Source of the DNA: Dipodascopsis uninucleata var. uninucleata
Lineage: Eukaryota; Ascomycota; Lipomycetes; Lipomycetales; Lipomycetaceae
DNA length: 64,000 nucleotides
Direction: 5' to 3'
Assembly: GCA_030568195.1 (NCBI GenBank)
Contig: JAJLTO010000005.1
Location: 434,001-498,000, forward strand
The position numbers and the translations under genes are program-made. Below, in pieces: positions 31,344 to 42,587 of the stretch. Position 1 is the first letter of the stretch, and every line of letters starts with the position of its first letter. The notes below the pieces were generated by a model. It did no database searches, had not been told where the DNA came from, and saw only the letters and a list, made by a program, of their open reading frames with translations.

Positions 31344-33701
31344 GCAGCATTCTCGATTTTAAGAATCCGAAACTTACTGGATCTGATAAGTTTCATCTAC
31401 TTGGACGTTTACGACTGTCGGTTTACTTTGGCTTCCCGGAATTAGGTGATCATCGCGAAGGTCAAGATCGTCTGTTACCTTTCACAGTAATTTTTTATTT
31501 TGGACCCCAGCAGGAGTTGCAGCTACGTTTATGATTTTGTATTGGTATCCTCCATCTTAGTTATTTTCCAATGTAATGTCAATTTCTTACGCCTTTTGTT
31601 ATCGATAAATGTTAGACAGCGATTTCGTATCTGATTTTTATTATTTTTTGGAACGACTGCCTATACCAGCAAACTAGACGTCTATCGTTAACAGTTTTTT
31701 TGCTAACTATATATTTTGTATATGATTTGACATACCTATTTGTATGCATAGAAATATATGCGCTACATGCATGTGAATATGATATTACACGACTGGCTCT
31801 GGTTCTACAACTTTGCGACGCTTGCTCTTTGACGACATGATTGATACATGTATAGCTATCACATATTTAAGCTCTTTTACATTAGCTGCACAATATTCAA
31901 GTATTTACAAGCTATTAAGCTCAAGTCTTGTTGAAGATAACCATTTTTATTACTGTACCACCCATACGTGCGGTAAGTAATCTATCTACAACCACCGGAT
32001 TGCACGAATATGATAGATTAGTTTATATGAGATCTCCTACCCCAACGATATCCATCTGCCACTAGTGGCTTCTATATTATATTCCGTTCATCTCGCGGAC
32101 ACATCCGTTTAGCCATCATCGTGCATGCCTGCCCGCAGTTCATATTTTTCCTGTTGTCTCCCCATTTGCGATGTCGCTGAATGACCACTTTTGTCATTGC
32201 TGCCTGCTACTCTCAATTGTCCTTCGCCCCCCTCTTTATCCCCTCTCCAACCCTGCATATAACTGGTCATTCGCCACTTACCTGTATAAGCTATTATGCT
32301 CATAGTCTTAGATTTCCCTTTTCGCTCTCCGAGCGCTCACCGACTAGACGTAGCACTTTCTGCAAATATAATTTTATTAACGAGCAAGCATTATTACTGC
32401 TCTTACTATTATTATTATTACTAGTAGCAGCGTCGCTTTGGGATTAACTGTACTTTATGTTTGTTTTGTGTTTTATGTTGTTTTGTTGTGTTTCGCTTTC
32501 TGCCACGATCCCTAGCCTTTTTATCCTCCTGACTATAATGTCCAAAATTGCTTCTTCTTCTTTCATGCTTCTCTTCCTCCTGTCGCTCACCTCTCTTCTC
32601 ATCGCCCTGCTGTCCTCACCTTCGCATCCATCTCCGCCGCCAGATCAGGTGCGTCTACATCAATTGTATCACGTGATGGTATATGCGGCGCGTTTTATTG
32701 CGTGTGATAATGCAAAGGAGATTGCGTAGAATTTTTGCTACCGAATTGGTAGAGAAAACAATTAAGTAATATATTCGATCATTATGCCTAGTTTGTACTA
32801 GTGAGATGCACTCATTATTTTTAGAATTTTTAGTGAAACTTTAAATTCCGGTCTGCATCTAAACACAAGAGGACGTGTGTAAATAAAACGTGCGGATGGT
32901 GTATAGCCATGAAATACTGATGAATATGTGCGTAAAAGGAAAAGAATAGATAATATAACAAATTATACTGCTTGATTCGGAAGTGTCAGGAGGCGGAATA
33001 TTTAGTAAATATTATGATTTATTACATTATATTTATGTATGCCCAGAGAAATGCTGTGGAAGCTTAGCCACTGAAAATAGAGACTACGGACAAAACTGAC
33101 ATGTAGGCGTTGCGTGCGGTGCAAGTTGCTAGTGCGCGCAAGAGTCATAAATGATACAAAATTTCAAACTACAGTTACTCCGTCTGAGCCCTCCTGATAT
33201 GATCGTCGTAATGTAGTGGTCTCTACGAACAGACTGCGTCCCACGTATAGACTGTAGACTGCAGTGAGCATTTTTGGTCCTGTGAAATAATATTATACTG
33301 AATTGATTTTAAAGTTTCAAAGCTTCGCCCATTCTCGTTGTTCAAGCCAAACCATAAGCGACTCATCCCAAGAATAACTGGTTTCTTTTTTGAAGTCTGT
33401 AGCAGGTGCTATTTATATAAAAAAGAAACATTTTTGATCCGTTTATATAAATACATTGATCTGGGTCGTGTCGGTGTAAATAGAGCGCACTGAGTGACAG
33501 GCTTCCCGTCATATACATATATTAACGGTGCATAGCTATTAATCTACTAGTCATTGACTCTTAGGTTCCATATTGTAGTTTTATTCTGCACATATAGTTC
33601 TCAGTATATAAAAGTAAGTGCAGCTCACTCGATGCTGATTTCATATTGTTTGTTTGCTGTCTACTGACTGCCGCTTGTTTCGTTTTGCATGGTAGATCTG
33701 A
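31344..33701. promoter_or_regulatory. Long spacer and leader region upstream of GDH2
   Basis: 2.36 kb between the orphan gene and GDH2. It contains a tiny basic frame on the minus strand (31785-31838), a strongly pyrimidine-rich block (about 32380-32640), an ATCACGTGAT palindrome (32668-32677) and, close to GDH2, an ATG at 33689 that opens an overlapping upstream frame. A long, complex promoter would suit a nitrogen-regulated gene such as GDH2, but no GATA-type cluster stands out. Confidence 0.45.
32668..32677. promoter_or_regulatory. Palindromic E-box ATCACGTGAT (copy 2)
   Basis: Identical to the copies at 10418 and 56333. It is 1.0 kb before the GDH2 start. Confidence 0.5.
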
Positions 33702-36700
33702 ATGTTCCGAGAAATCAAAATGTCCCCGCCACATCTCGCCGAGTTCCAGGACGACTCGCTGAGCGCGCTGAACCTCAGCATGCGTTCGATATCGCCAGAC
33801 CACAACCATCTCACCTTGCCTTCCGACTCTAACGACGAAGACTCGGATCGTGACTACAGCTTCTTTGATTCCTATGACCACCATCGAATTGTTAAGACTG
33901 CTCCATTCTATACATCGAAGCCCTTCGCTGAGAAGGGTAAGCAGATGGTGGAGGGTATGTATTACTGTTACTGGCTACATGACGTCTTACGTCCGATGAT
34001 TTGGCTAACGTTTCAACACTGGTCGTGCATATGTGCACGTTCGTGTTCTATTCTGCAGTTATTAAGGAAATAGATCAGCGCGGTTATCTCCAAAAGGATC
34101 GCATCGAAGCCGAAGTAAAGGTAATTAATTGCACGTTGTTTCCTGTTGCGATTTGTGATCTGGCGCAGCTTTTCATTGCTTGCCGCTCTCTCTGTAGCAT
34201 CAACTACTGTTTGAGGTCCTTTCTAGCATATTGCTAACCTTCTTTATTGTTGATTCTCTAGTGGTTCTATAATTCTCTTGGAATAGATGGTAAGTTGCAT
34301 TTACTCCTAATTCTCCATCAAGGTTGCTGTGTTGAGTTACAGTGACAACCACAATTCGGCACTAGTGTAACACAAAATAAACCTTAACCTATGAATCACG
34401 CATGCACGTGCCACATTTCCTAATGTTGACTCCCAAAGGAGTCCGCGAGTAGCCGAGGTGCGCTGAACATCTTTCTAACTTTTCCTTTCTTTATGCTTTA
34501 GATGCGTACTTCTCCACGGAATCTGTCGACAATATAGCGGACCAAATTCTTTCGATATATGGAGCTAAAATTGCTGCTTTTTACCGAAAGGACCATAAAC
34601 TCGAACTCCGGTTAGACAATGAAGGTGAAAACCGGGCTGTATACATCGACACGTCTAAGCCTGGCAAACCCAGCGTGAAGCGCAAACGTCTTGGTTACGA
34701 GGAGCGTATTGATAGCAAGTACTTAGACAAGTCCAGCAGCGGAAAGGCATACAGACTTGAAACGTTTCGTTCGCCTGCACCAGTGATTAAAGATGGAGCT
34801 GGTGGTGACCAGCATATCAGATGCTACTTCATCTATAAATGCGAGTTTCCTGACGGACCTACCGCTGAAGATGAAACTGATATGAAGAAGATTTCGGATA
34901 GGATGTATTATGAGAAAGCATCTGAGAACACTAAGAATATCTATCAGTCACTAATTGAGATTCTGATCAACCGAACTTCTGGTGGTCCCGTTATAGACAT
35001 GTTGGAAGTGGAAAACTCTAACGAACGACGACTTGTAATTGCCTATCGTCAGAAGTCTGCCACAAATTATTTTTCGGCTCTGTCAGATTTATACCACTAC
35101 TATGGCTTGACATCGTCTCGAAAGTATGTTGAAAATTTTGCCAATGGTGTTACGGTCATGTGCATTTACTTGTCGCCTTCCCGAGGTGCCCCTGCCAATA
35201 TCTCCATCGAAGAGACAATGCACCAGGTCATGAAGGAGGCATCACTGCTCTACTGTTTGCCAATCAACATTTACCAGAACTTATTTGCTGAACGGAAGCT
35301 CAGCTTACAGGAAGCCATCTACGCACATTGCGTCACTATTTTCGTGATTCACTTCCTGAATCGTCTAGGTCCTGAATATTCTACGCTGCAGTCGATTCTT
35401 GATGCTGACAACCCATCTCACATGGAGGTCTTGCATAAATTGAAGCGTCGCTTACGTCAAGAGACGTTTACCAAGGATTATATATATAGTATTATCTCGT
35501 CGCAACTGAAGCTCGTTCAACAGTTTTATCGTTCGTTTGCGGCAACCCATTATGTACAGACGTGCAGTCATGGTACTCCATTCAGACCATCTTTGTCATA
35601 TCAAAGAATCCAGGTTGAAGATATTCTTACGGATGAGGAGCTTAAGAAACTTGTCCGACGTGAAGCTGATAATGATCATCACGTTTTAGTTATGGATGCT
35701 TTTCGTGTCTTCAATAACCACGTCTTAAAGACAAATTTCTATATTCCCACAAAAGTGGCTTTGTCATTCCGTCTGAATCCAGCTTTCTTACCGAAGGTTG
35801 AATATCCTCAGCCACTATATGGTATGTTTTTCTGTATCGGACAGGAGTTCAGAGGATTCCACCTTAGGTTTAGAGATATTGCTCGTGGAGGTATTAGAAT
35901 AGTTAAAAGTCGCAGTCCAGAGGTTTACAATCTTAACGCAAAGTCTCTCTTTGACGAGAACTACAATTTGGCCAATACTCAGCAACGCAAGAATAAGGAT
36001 ATCCCTGAAGGTGGATCAAAAGGTGTGATTCTTTTAAATTATGAATCGCAAGATAAGGCCACTGTCGCTTTCCAGAAGTATATCGATAGTATTATGGATC
36101 TTTTATTACCTGGTACTACCCCTGGTGTTAAGAATCCAATTGTTGATCTCTATTTGAAGGAGGAAATTCTCTTCATGGGTCCTGATGAAAATACTGCTGG
36201 TCTTGTCGATTGGGCTACTATTCATGCTAGAAGCAGAGGTGCGCCATGGTGGAAGTCTTTTTTTACAGGAAAATCTCCCGAATTAGGTGGAATTCCGCAC
36301 GATGAATATGGCATGACTAGTCTTTCGGTACGCGAGTATGTCCTGGGAATTTATCGAAAGCTCAACATTAAACAAAGTGAAGTTAGAAAACTTCAAACAG
36401 GTGGACCAGATGGAGATCTAGGCTCAAACGAGATATTGCTCTCCGGGGAGAAGTACATTGTCATTATAGATGGATCGGGCGTCCTTGTGGATCCGAATGG
36501 AATTGATAGAGACGAATTAGTGCGCTTGGCAAAAGCACGTAGAATGATATCTGAATTCAATAAGTCGAAGCTCAGCAGTAAAGGTTATAAAGTATTGGTC
36601 GATGAGAAAGATGTCAGACTGCCAACAGGAGAGATTGTTCAAAATGGTACTGTATTCAGAAATACTTTCCATCTCAGGGCAGGATCAGAGAATATTACTC

Positions 36701-37389
36701 TGATGGTTCCTTGTGGTGGTCGTCCCGAAGCCATTGATATTAATACAGTCGACCGCTTAATAGTCGACGGCAAGTCTTGTGTTCCATACATTGTCGAAGG
36801 AGCCAACCTATTCATAACACAGGAAGCTAAGCTTAAACTTGAGAACGCCGGGGCTATTGTATTCAAAGATTCCAGTGCTAACAAGGGCGGCGTCACTTCC
36901 TCCTCTCTCGAAGTTCTGGCATCGTTAGCCTTTGATGACGACGGATTTTATAAAAATATGTGCGTTTCCAACGAAGTGATGCCTGAGTTTTATAAAGAGT
37001 ATGTCAAAGAGGTGCAGAGTATCATCAAAAGAAATGCACGCCTCGAATTCGAAGCCATCTGGCGTGAGCACCAGAAGACTGGCAAGTCTAGATCACTTCT
37101 TTCCGATGAGCTTTCCAATGCTATCACCAACTTAACTGAAGAATTGAAGTCGTCGAGTTTGTGGGATGATCTTGAATTTAGGAATAGTGTTCTCAAAGAG
37201 GCTCTACCACGGTTGTTACAGGAGAAGATTGGCATTGAGACGATTGTTAAGCGTGTTCCAGAAGCATATATGCAAGCTATTTTTGGCTCATATCTTGCTG
37301 GAAGATTTATCTACGAACGAGGATCCTCTCCAGATCAGTTTGCATTTTTTGAGTTTATGGTTAACAGGATGGGATTATTTGCAAACTAG
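33702..37389 (+). CDS. GDH2: NAD-specific glutamate dehydrogenase (large fungal type)
   Basis: Four exons, 33702-33954, 34059-34120, 34262-34289 and 34502-37389, in phase throughout, 1076 residues, close to the yeast enzyme. Introns are 104, 141 and 212 nt; the third exon is only 28 nt and encodes WFYNSLGID, which joins to DAYFSTESVDN as in homologues. The N-terminal third is regulatory; the catalytic domain shows HLRFRDIARGGIRIVKSR, DIPEGGSKGVILL, MGPDENTAGLVDWA and the dinucleotide half with VEGANLFIT and DSSANKGGVTSSS. It deaminates glutamate to 2-oxoglutarate and ammonium in the cytosol or mitochondrion. A second ATG at 33720 has the better context (A at -3). An out-of-frame ATG at 33689 may damp translation. 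Confidence 0.95.
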
Positions 37390-39075
37390 GTAGCCGGAAA
37401 ATAAATGTTATCGAACAGAGTATATGTTGGTCTTGGATCAATCAATTGGGAATCACAGTACAGTAGCTTGTGATCTTCCCGCACCTAGTGCTGTTGCGAT
37501 TTTTATCGCCTATATAATATTGAATTATATATTTTGCGGTGGACTGTTTTTTTGTACTAGTCATGGTACGTATATAAGATATCATCTATACACTTCATAG
37601 CCATCTTTAGTTCCAGATTGTTAGCTAAAGTTGTTTTCTAAATAGTCTTATCTTGATTTTTTTCGTTAGTCATCAGTATATAAGTCAACTGTCTTATATT
37701 ATTCCGTCAATATTTCTGTAATAGTAATCTAGCAGAAGTTTTTATCTATAGTTTATCTTCAGCAAATCACTTTGTCCAAAATAAAGTATACGCCACGAAC
37801 AGTGCGGCTTCTTATATCGACTCGCGATAAAGACTGGAGATTTAAGAGATTCCTAATACTGCATAATCTATTATTAATTACCAATTTCAATAGTAAATAT
37901 TTGAAGAGCCACTCTTAGACACAAAACCTGTTTAATATTGGGGACACTACTACTATTAACTTGTAGACTGTAATTGCGTACCGCTAACACGACGAAGTGC
38001 TGAACAACTGAAGCAGGCAGGGAAACAGAATACTAATCAAAACTGAGTGTTGTAGTAGCCCATTACTTCTTGATGAATAGCTAGAGACCTACAGTCAAGA
38101 TTGTGTTAGCTATTGACAGCACTAGTCATAGCGTAGCTCGTCTCTTAGTTTGGAGAGTACAACTTTATTGTATCTAACAGATACTCAATAAGCGACTCAA
38201 ATGTCGACAGACCCTTCTAGCTGGTACTGAATTATAAAGCATATCAAAATGCTTATTACCTATCACCCTGGATAAGCATTAAGCTATGGTTCGAGAATCA
38301 AAAATAGTGCCTGCAGCCATCTTTCAGTGAGTGGATTCTTGGTATTAAGTGATGTCCTGCGGCTCAAGAGTTGTCGAGGCCCGGCTTTCTAGAGAGCCAA
38401 TGAATACTTGGTCATTGGGATTATATCCGCTTCATAATGTGAACACATTTCTTTGAATAAACCTCTCTACATGACATTTTTAGTTATAAATTGTTTGAAA
38501 ATTACTCAAAATATGCTATATATGTAACTCCACTATCTTTCTAGGTTTTCTGACAGTTCTGTGTTGTGAAGAGCTGACATTACTCCCTTCGAAATAACAG
38601 ACACACGATTTGCCGACTCTCCCCCTGAAAATAGCCTGCGTTTCCAAAACTAACTTGACGCTCCCGAAAGTCAATGTCGAACGAGATTTCTCTATTTTCA
38701 AGCAAAAAATAGTCGGCTTTCTCATATATCCAAATATTTTATTAATTTCATTGCATAAAGAACTATAAAATATTATATCTAGAATTATACAGAGTCGACT
38801 AATAGAAACTAACAAGACTCGGGATCTCACACTGTATCTTTCATCGGACCATTTTAAAACCTTGACACAAAACCGGATCTCGGAGTTTTATCTTCGGTTT
38901 CAACCGACGTCGAATCTTTGCTCTGAGTCTGTATATCATTTAGTTTCCGGTATAATAGTTTTATGGCACATTTTATTGTCGTATGCTATATAATAATTAT
39001 CCTAAGAGGGAACTTGCTTCTGAAAATTAGCCTTGGAGCTCTTGAGCTGGTGCAGAGCTCCATTTCTTCTCAATC
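37390..39075. other. Spacer between GDH2 and HEM14
   Basis: 1.7 kb, mostly AT-rich and without coding signal. The last 45 bp hold the hairpin listed at 39035-39061. Confidence 0.5.
39035..39061 (+). promoter_or_regulatory. Stem-loop in the HEM14 leader
   Basis: Inverted repeat GGAGCTCT (39035-39042) and AGAGCTCC (39054-39061) with an 11-base loop, ending 14 bases before the HEM14 ATG. If transcribed, it would place a GC-rich 8-bp stem right before the start codon. Confidence 0.55.
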
Positions 39076-40796
39076 ATGACAACATCACAGACGATAAAAA
39101 ATGTGGCAATTCTAGGTAAATTTTTAATGTCTATATCTGCACATAAAATAGCTTGCTGATATATATCCTGTTGACTATAGGTGGAGGAATAACTGGTCTA
39201 TCAACAGCATACTACCTCTCACGAATGCTTCCTACGGCTAAAATCACACTTTATGAAGCTTCAAACAGAGTTGGTGGATACATACAAAGTGGTAGATACG
39301 AGCTACCTAACCATGAGGCAAAGATTTTATTCGAGCAAGGTCCCAGAACCTTGCGAGTCAGCAAGCGAGTCAGTTCAGTTAATGTTTTTAGTCTGGTAAG
39401 CTCAAGAGGAAATGGCTCCGCAATGAATATGTCTAACATTATACGAACATAGCTCCGTGAACTGAACTTGACGAACGAGTTGATATTGGTACAAAAGAAC
39501 TCTGCTGCATCTCGAAATCGTTATATTTTCTATTCTGGTAGGATTAACATGGTGCCGTATTCCTTACTCTCCATTTTGCGTTTTTACTTTTCGCAACCTC
39601 TGTTTAAGGGTATGTTGCCGGAGCTATTGATGGAGCCTTTCAGAAACGAAAATAAGAAGTCAAGACTAGTCGTGGAAAGAGACGATGAATCAATTGGCAG
39701 CTTCATGAGTCGTCGATTTGGTACTAGAATTACCAATCGCTTGATATCTGCTGCTATTAATGGTATATATGCTGGCGATATTTACAAGCTTAGTATAAAG
39801 AGTATCATGGAATATATATGGAATCGAGAAAAGCTCTTCGGTCGTGTAATAACCTTTTTTCAGAAGCCTAGAGAAAATATACCAGTTCATCCATATGCAT
39901 CTAAGCATAGAAAGAATTTAGAAAAGCTTATGGAAGAAAATAAAGAGCTTATGGATAATCTGAAAAATGTCAGTATTGTATCATTTAAAAATGGTATGGG
40001 AAAAATCGTTGATAAGCTACTAGAGGAACTCTCGAAGAATAAGAACATAACGATAAAATATAACGCTCCAGTTACGGATATAAAAAATGAAGAAGATGGA
40101 ATAATAATCTCGACTGGCAGTACATCTACTCAAAAATTCTCGCATGTAATATCGGCACTTCCAGCTCGCCATCTGGCGAACATAGTTCCTCAACAAATTG
40201 GTGATGCCTTACGAAATATCCCCACAGTATCCGTTAACGTTGTTAATTTATTTTACAACAAAAAAAATCTATTACCGATTACTGGTTTCGGTTATTTAAT
40301 ACCTCTCGCTGTTCCTGAAGTTGACAATCCAGAACTTGCTCTAGGTGTTGTATTTGATTCGGACGCGGTGACCAAAGATAGACGTCTTGACACAACACCA
40401 GGTAACTTACAAGACCCAATTGAAGGAACGAAGTTAACTGTTATGTTAGGTGGACATAATTGGGAAGGTCGTAAGCCAGTGACGGATCCTGAAATGGCTG
40501 TATCTCAGGCTAAGGATCTGGTAAGGCGGCATCTGAAAGTTAAAGATGTGCCATGTCTGACCAAGTCCACGTTCCAAGATTCTTGTATTCCGCAATATGT
40601 TGTTGGCCACCAAGCAAATTTACGGAAAGTTCATGACTGTGTTCTCAATGAGTATAATGGTCGCCTTCTTTTGCTAGGAGCTTCATATCTCGGAGTTTCA
40701 GTTAACGATTGTATATATTATAGTCGAGTGGCTGTTGAAGATCTCATAGACAAAAATGGTGTCGGGGTTACTGGATTAGAATCCAAAGCTCTTTAA
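39076..40796 (+). CDS. HEM14: Protoporphyrinogen oxidase
   Basis: Three exons, 39076-39115, 39181-39395 and 39453-40796, 532 residues; introns of 65 and 57 nt with GTAAAT and GTAAGC donors. The first splice builds the FAD-binding motif NVAILGGGITGLSTAYYL from both sides, which fixes the boundary. Further landmarks are YEASNRVGGYIQS, FEQGPRTLR, ESIGSFMSRRFGTRITNRLI, FKNGMGKIVDKLLEEL and the C-terminal LLLLGASYLGVSVNDCI. The enzyme makes protoporphyrin IX on the inner mitochondrial membrane, the step before ferrochelatase. No clear cleavable presequence is seen, as in other members. It converges with the WD40 gene, 210 bp apart. Confidence 0.94.
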
Positions 40797-41006
40797 CTAG
40801 GTGTTTTCGAAATACTTTTTTATGTTATATATAGATGATTCTAATTAATATTTGACAATTACCGCTCAGTAATACTCGAAATGGATTAGTGTTCTAGTAG
40901 TTCCAGACCAGAACCTCTATACTTAACAAGCATATACCTATTTAAAATACATTCCATATTCCATCTTATGTTACAATGACATTATAGTGACAATTTTAGA
41001 ACTCTC

Positions 41007-42300
41007 TCATATATCCTCGATCCATATTTTTACTAAACTGTCTAAGCCAGCTGATGCAATAATATTTGCTGTTGGGTGTGAATCGACAGCTAATACTGCG
41101 TCTATACGATAATGTAAGAATCTTACATATAATAGACAATTATTCTCACTCACGTCAAACATACCTTTGTGTGCATTTAGTTCTTGTACAATCTCTTTTG
41201 TCTGGATATTCCAAAAGAAAACCTTTCCGTCTTCTGAGCCGCTAACACTTTATATAATAAAGTTAGTATCCAATCGAAAAGTATTCGAGTATGAAAAAAA
41301 ACTGGTTGTCCGACATGTACTTACACCCATACACCTCTAGTTATTGAAAACGTTGATACAGAAATATATTTCTCATTTCTATGGCCCTGGTAAGTCCTTA
41401 CACACTTGCCCTTCAAATAATCCCATAATCTAACCGAAGAATCAAGCGCACCCGATAACAAATACTTTCCATTAGGTGAAAATCTCACGCTAGAAACTGG
41501 CGAATTATTGTCTTCTATCATAGTTTTTAGGCATTGGCCTGTGGCTGTATCCCACAATCGGATTTGACCGTCATGACTGCACGAAACTATCATTGTTCCG
41601 TCTCTGCTGAAATTGACTGCCGATACTGGATCAGAGTGTGCTGGCAATGTTCTTAGACATATACCGCGCTTTACGTCCCATATTTTAATGGATTCATCAA
41701 AGCTGCCAGATGCAATTAAATTACCCTTCGGACTGAAATCAACGCTGTATGCATAGTTCGTATGTCCCTTCAATGTTCTCAAGACGATACCCTGATCTGA
41801 AATTAGTCTAAAGTTCAAATGAGTAATGACCTCAGAACTTACCGATAAAATATCCCATATTCGAACTGTCTTGTCGTCAGAGGCAGATGCTAATATATTC
41901 GAGTTTGACGACCATGCTATATCATTTATTCCTCTTCCATGCCCTTCTAACGTGATTTCATATTCACCACTTTTCGCATGCCAGATTTTGATTGTTTTGT
42001 CAGACGCTATAGATGTATTGTTAGTTCTTAGCGCTACAGTCAAGATCAGACTAACTTACAAGCCGTAGCTATCCACTTCCCGTCGAGACTAAACTTTACA
42101 CTTGTGACTCCTGCATCATGGCCCTCCAATACGAATTTCAGCTTATAGCTGGGCCTGAAATCATTCGCCTTTGGCTGACTATCCAGCTCCATTTTATCGT
42201 TGATGGCCGGATTGCCAGGACTACTGTTTTGTTGCCGCATCAGAGGTTCACTCTCCGTAGTATCTCCACTACTGTTACCTGGTGATTTTTCAAAGTCCAT
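41007..42300 (-). CDS. SWD3: WDR5/Swd3-type WD40 repeat protein, probable Set1/COMPASS subunit
   Basis: Five exons on the minus strand: 42060-42300, 41843-42006, 41325-41791, 41165-41247 and 41007-41101, giving 349 residues; introns are 51-77 nt. After a Ser/Pro-rich tail of about 55 residues come seven WD repeats: [104 protein letters not shown] and the last [14 protein letters not shown]. The [13 protein letters not shown] and GHRNEKY ... [17 protein letters not shown] blocks are those of WDR5, the H3K4 methyltransferase core subunit. Another WD40 family member cannot be fully excluded. Divergent from COG4 across 287 bp. Confidence 0.85.
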
Positions 42301-42587
42301 GTTCCCTTCCCTATAATTTTACTTTATTCTTCGGTCGTCCTCTAATCAAATATGCATTACAAGGTTGATCAAAGTGAATACAAGTTCCTCTCTGCAAAGA
42401 AAATTACTGCCTCATTTTCAGGGGTTTTGGTATCTGGATTAGGGCTAAGAGGACATGGAGGAGCCTGATGTGTCCTCACCAACAGAATTTCGAGACTAGC
42501 CACAGCCAATTCAAAGATATATCAGACAAGACAGAGATCGCATCGGAGATACTGCATCTTCATTCTCGTGCGATCTGAAAAGAAAAA
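42301..42587. promoter_or_regulatory. Divergent promoter of SWD3 and COG4
   Basis: 287 bp containing ATTAGGGCTAAGAGG near 42439, another TTAGGG-type word like those of the eL33/U3 promoter. Confidence 0.4.

Noticed and set aside
38286-38299. GGTTCGAGAATC, like a Pol III B box
   Set aside because: One base too many for the T-loop and no A box upstream.
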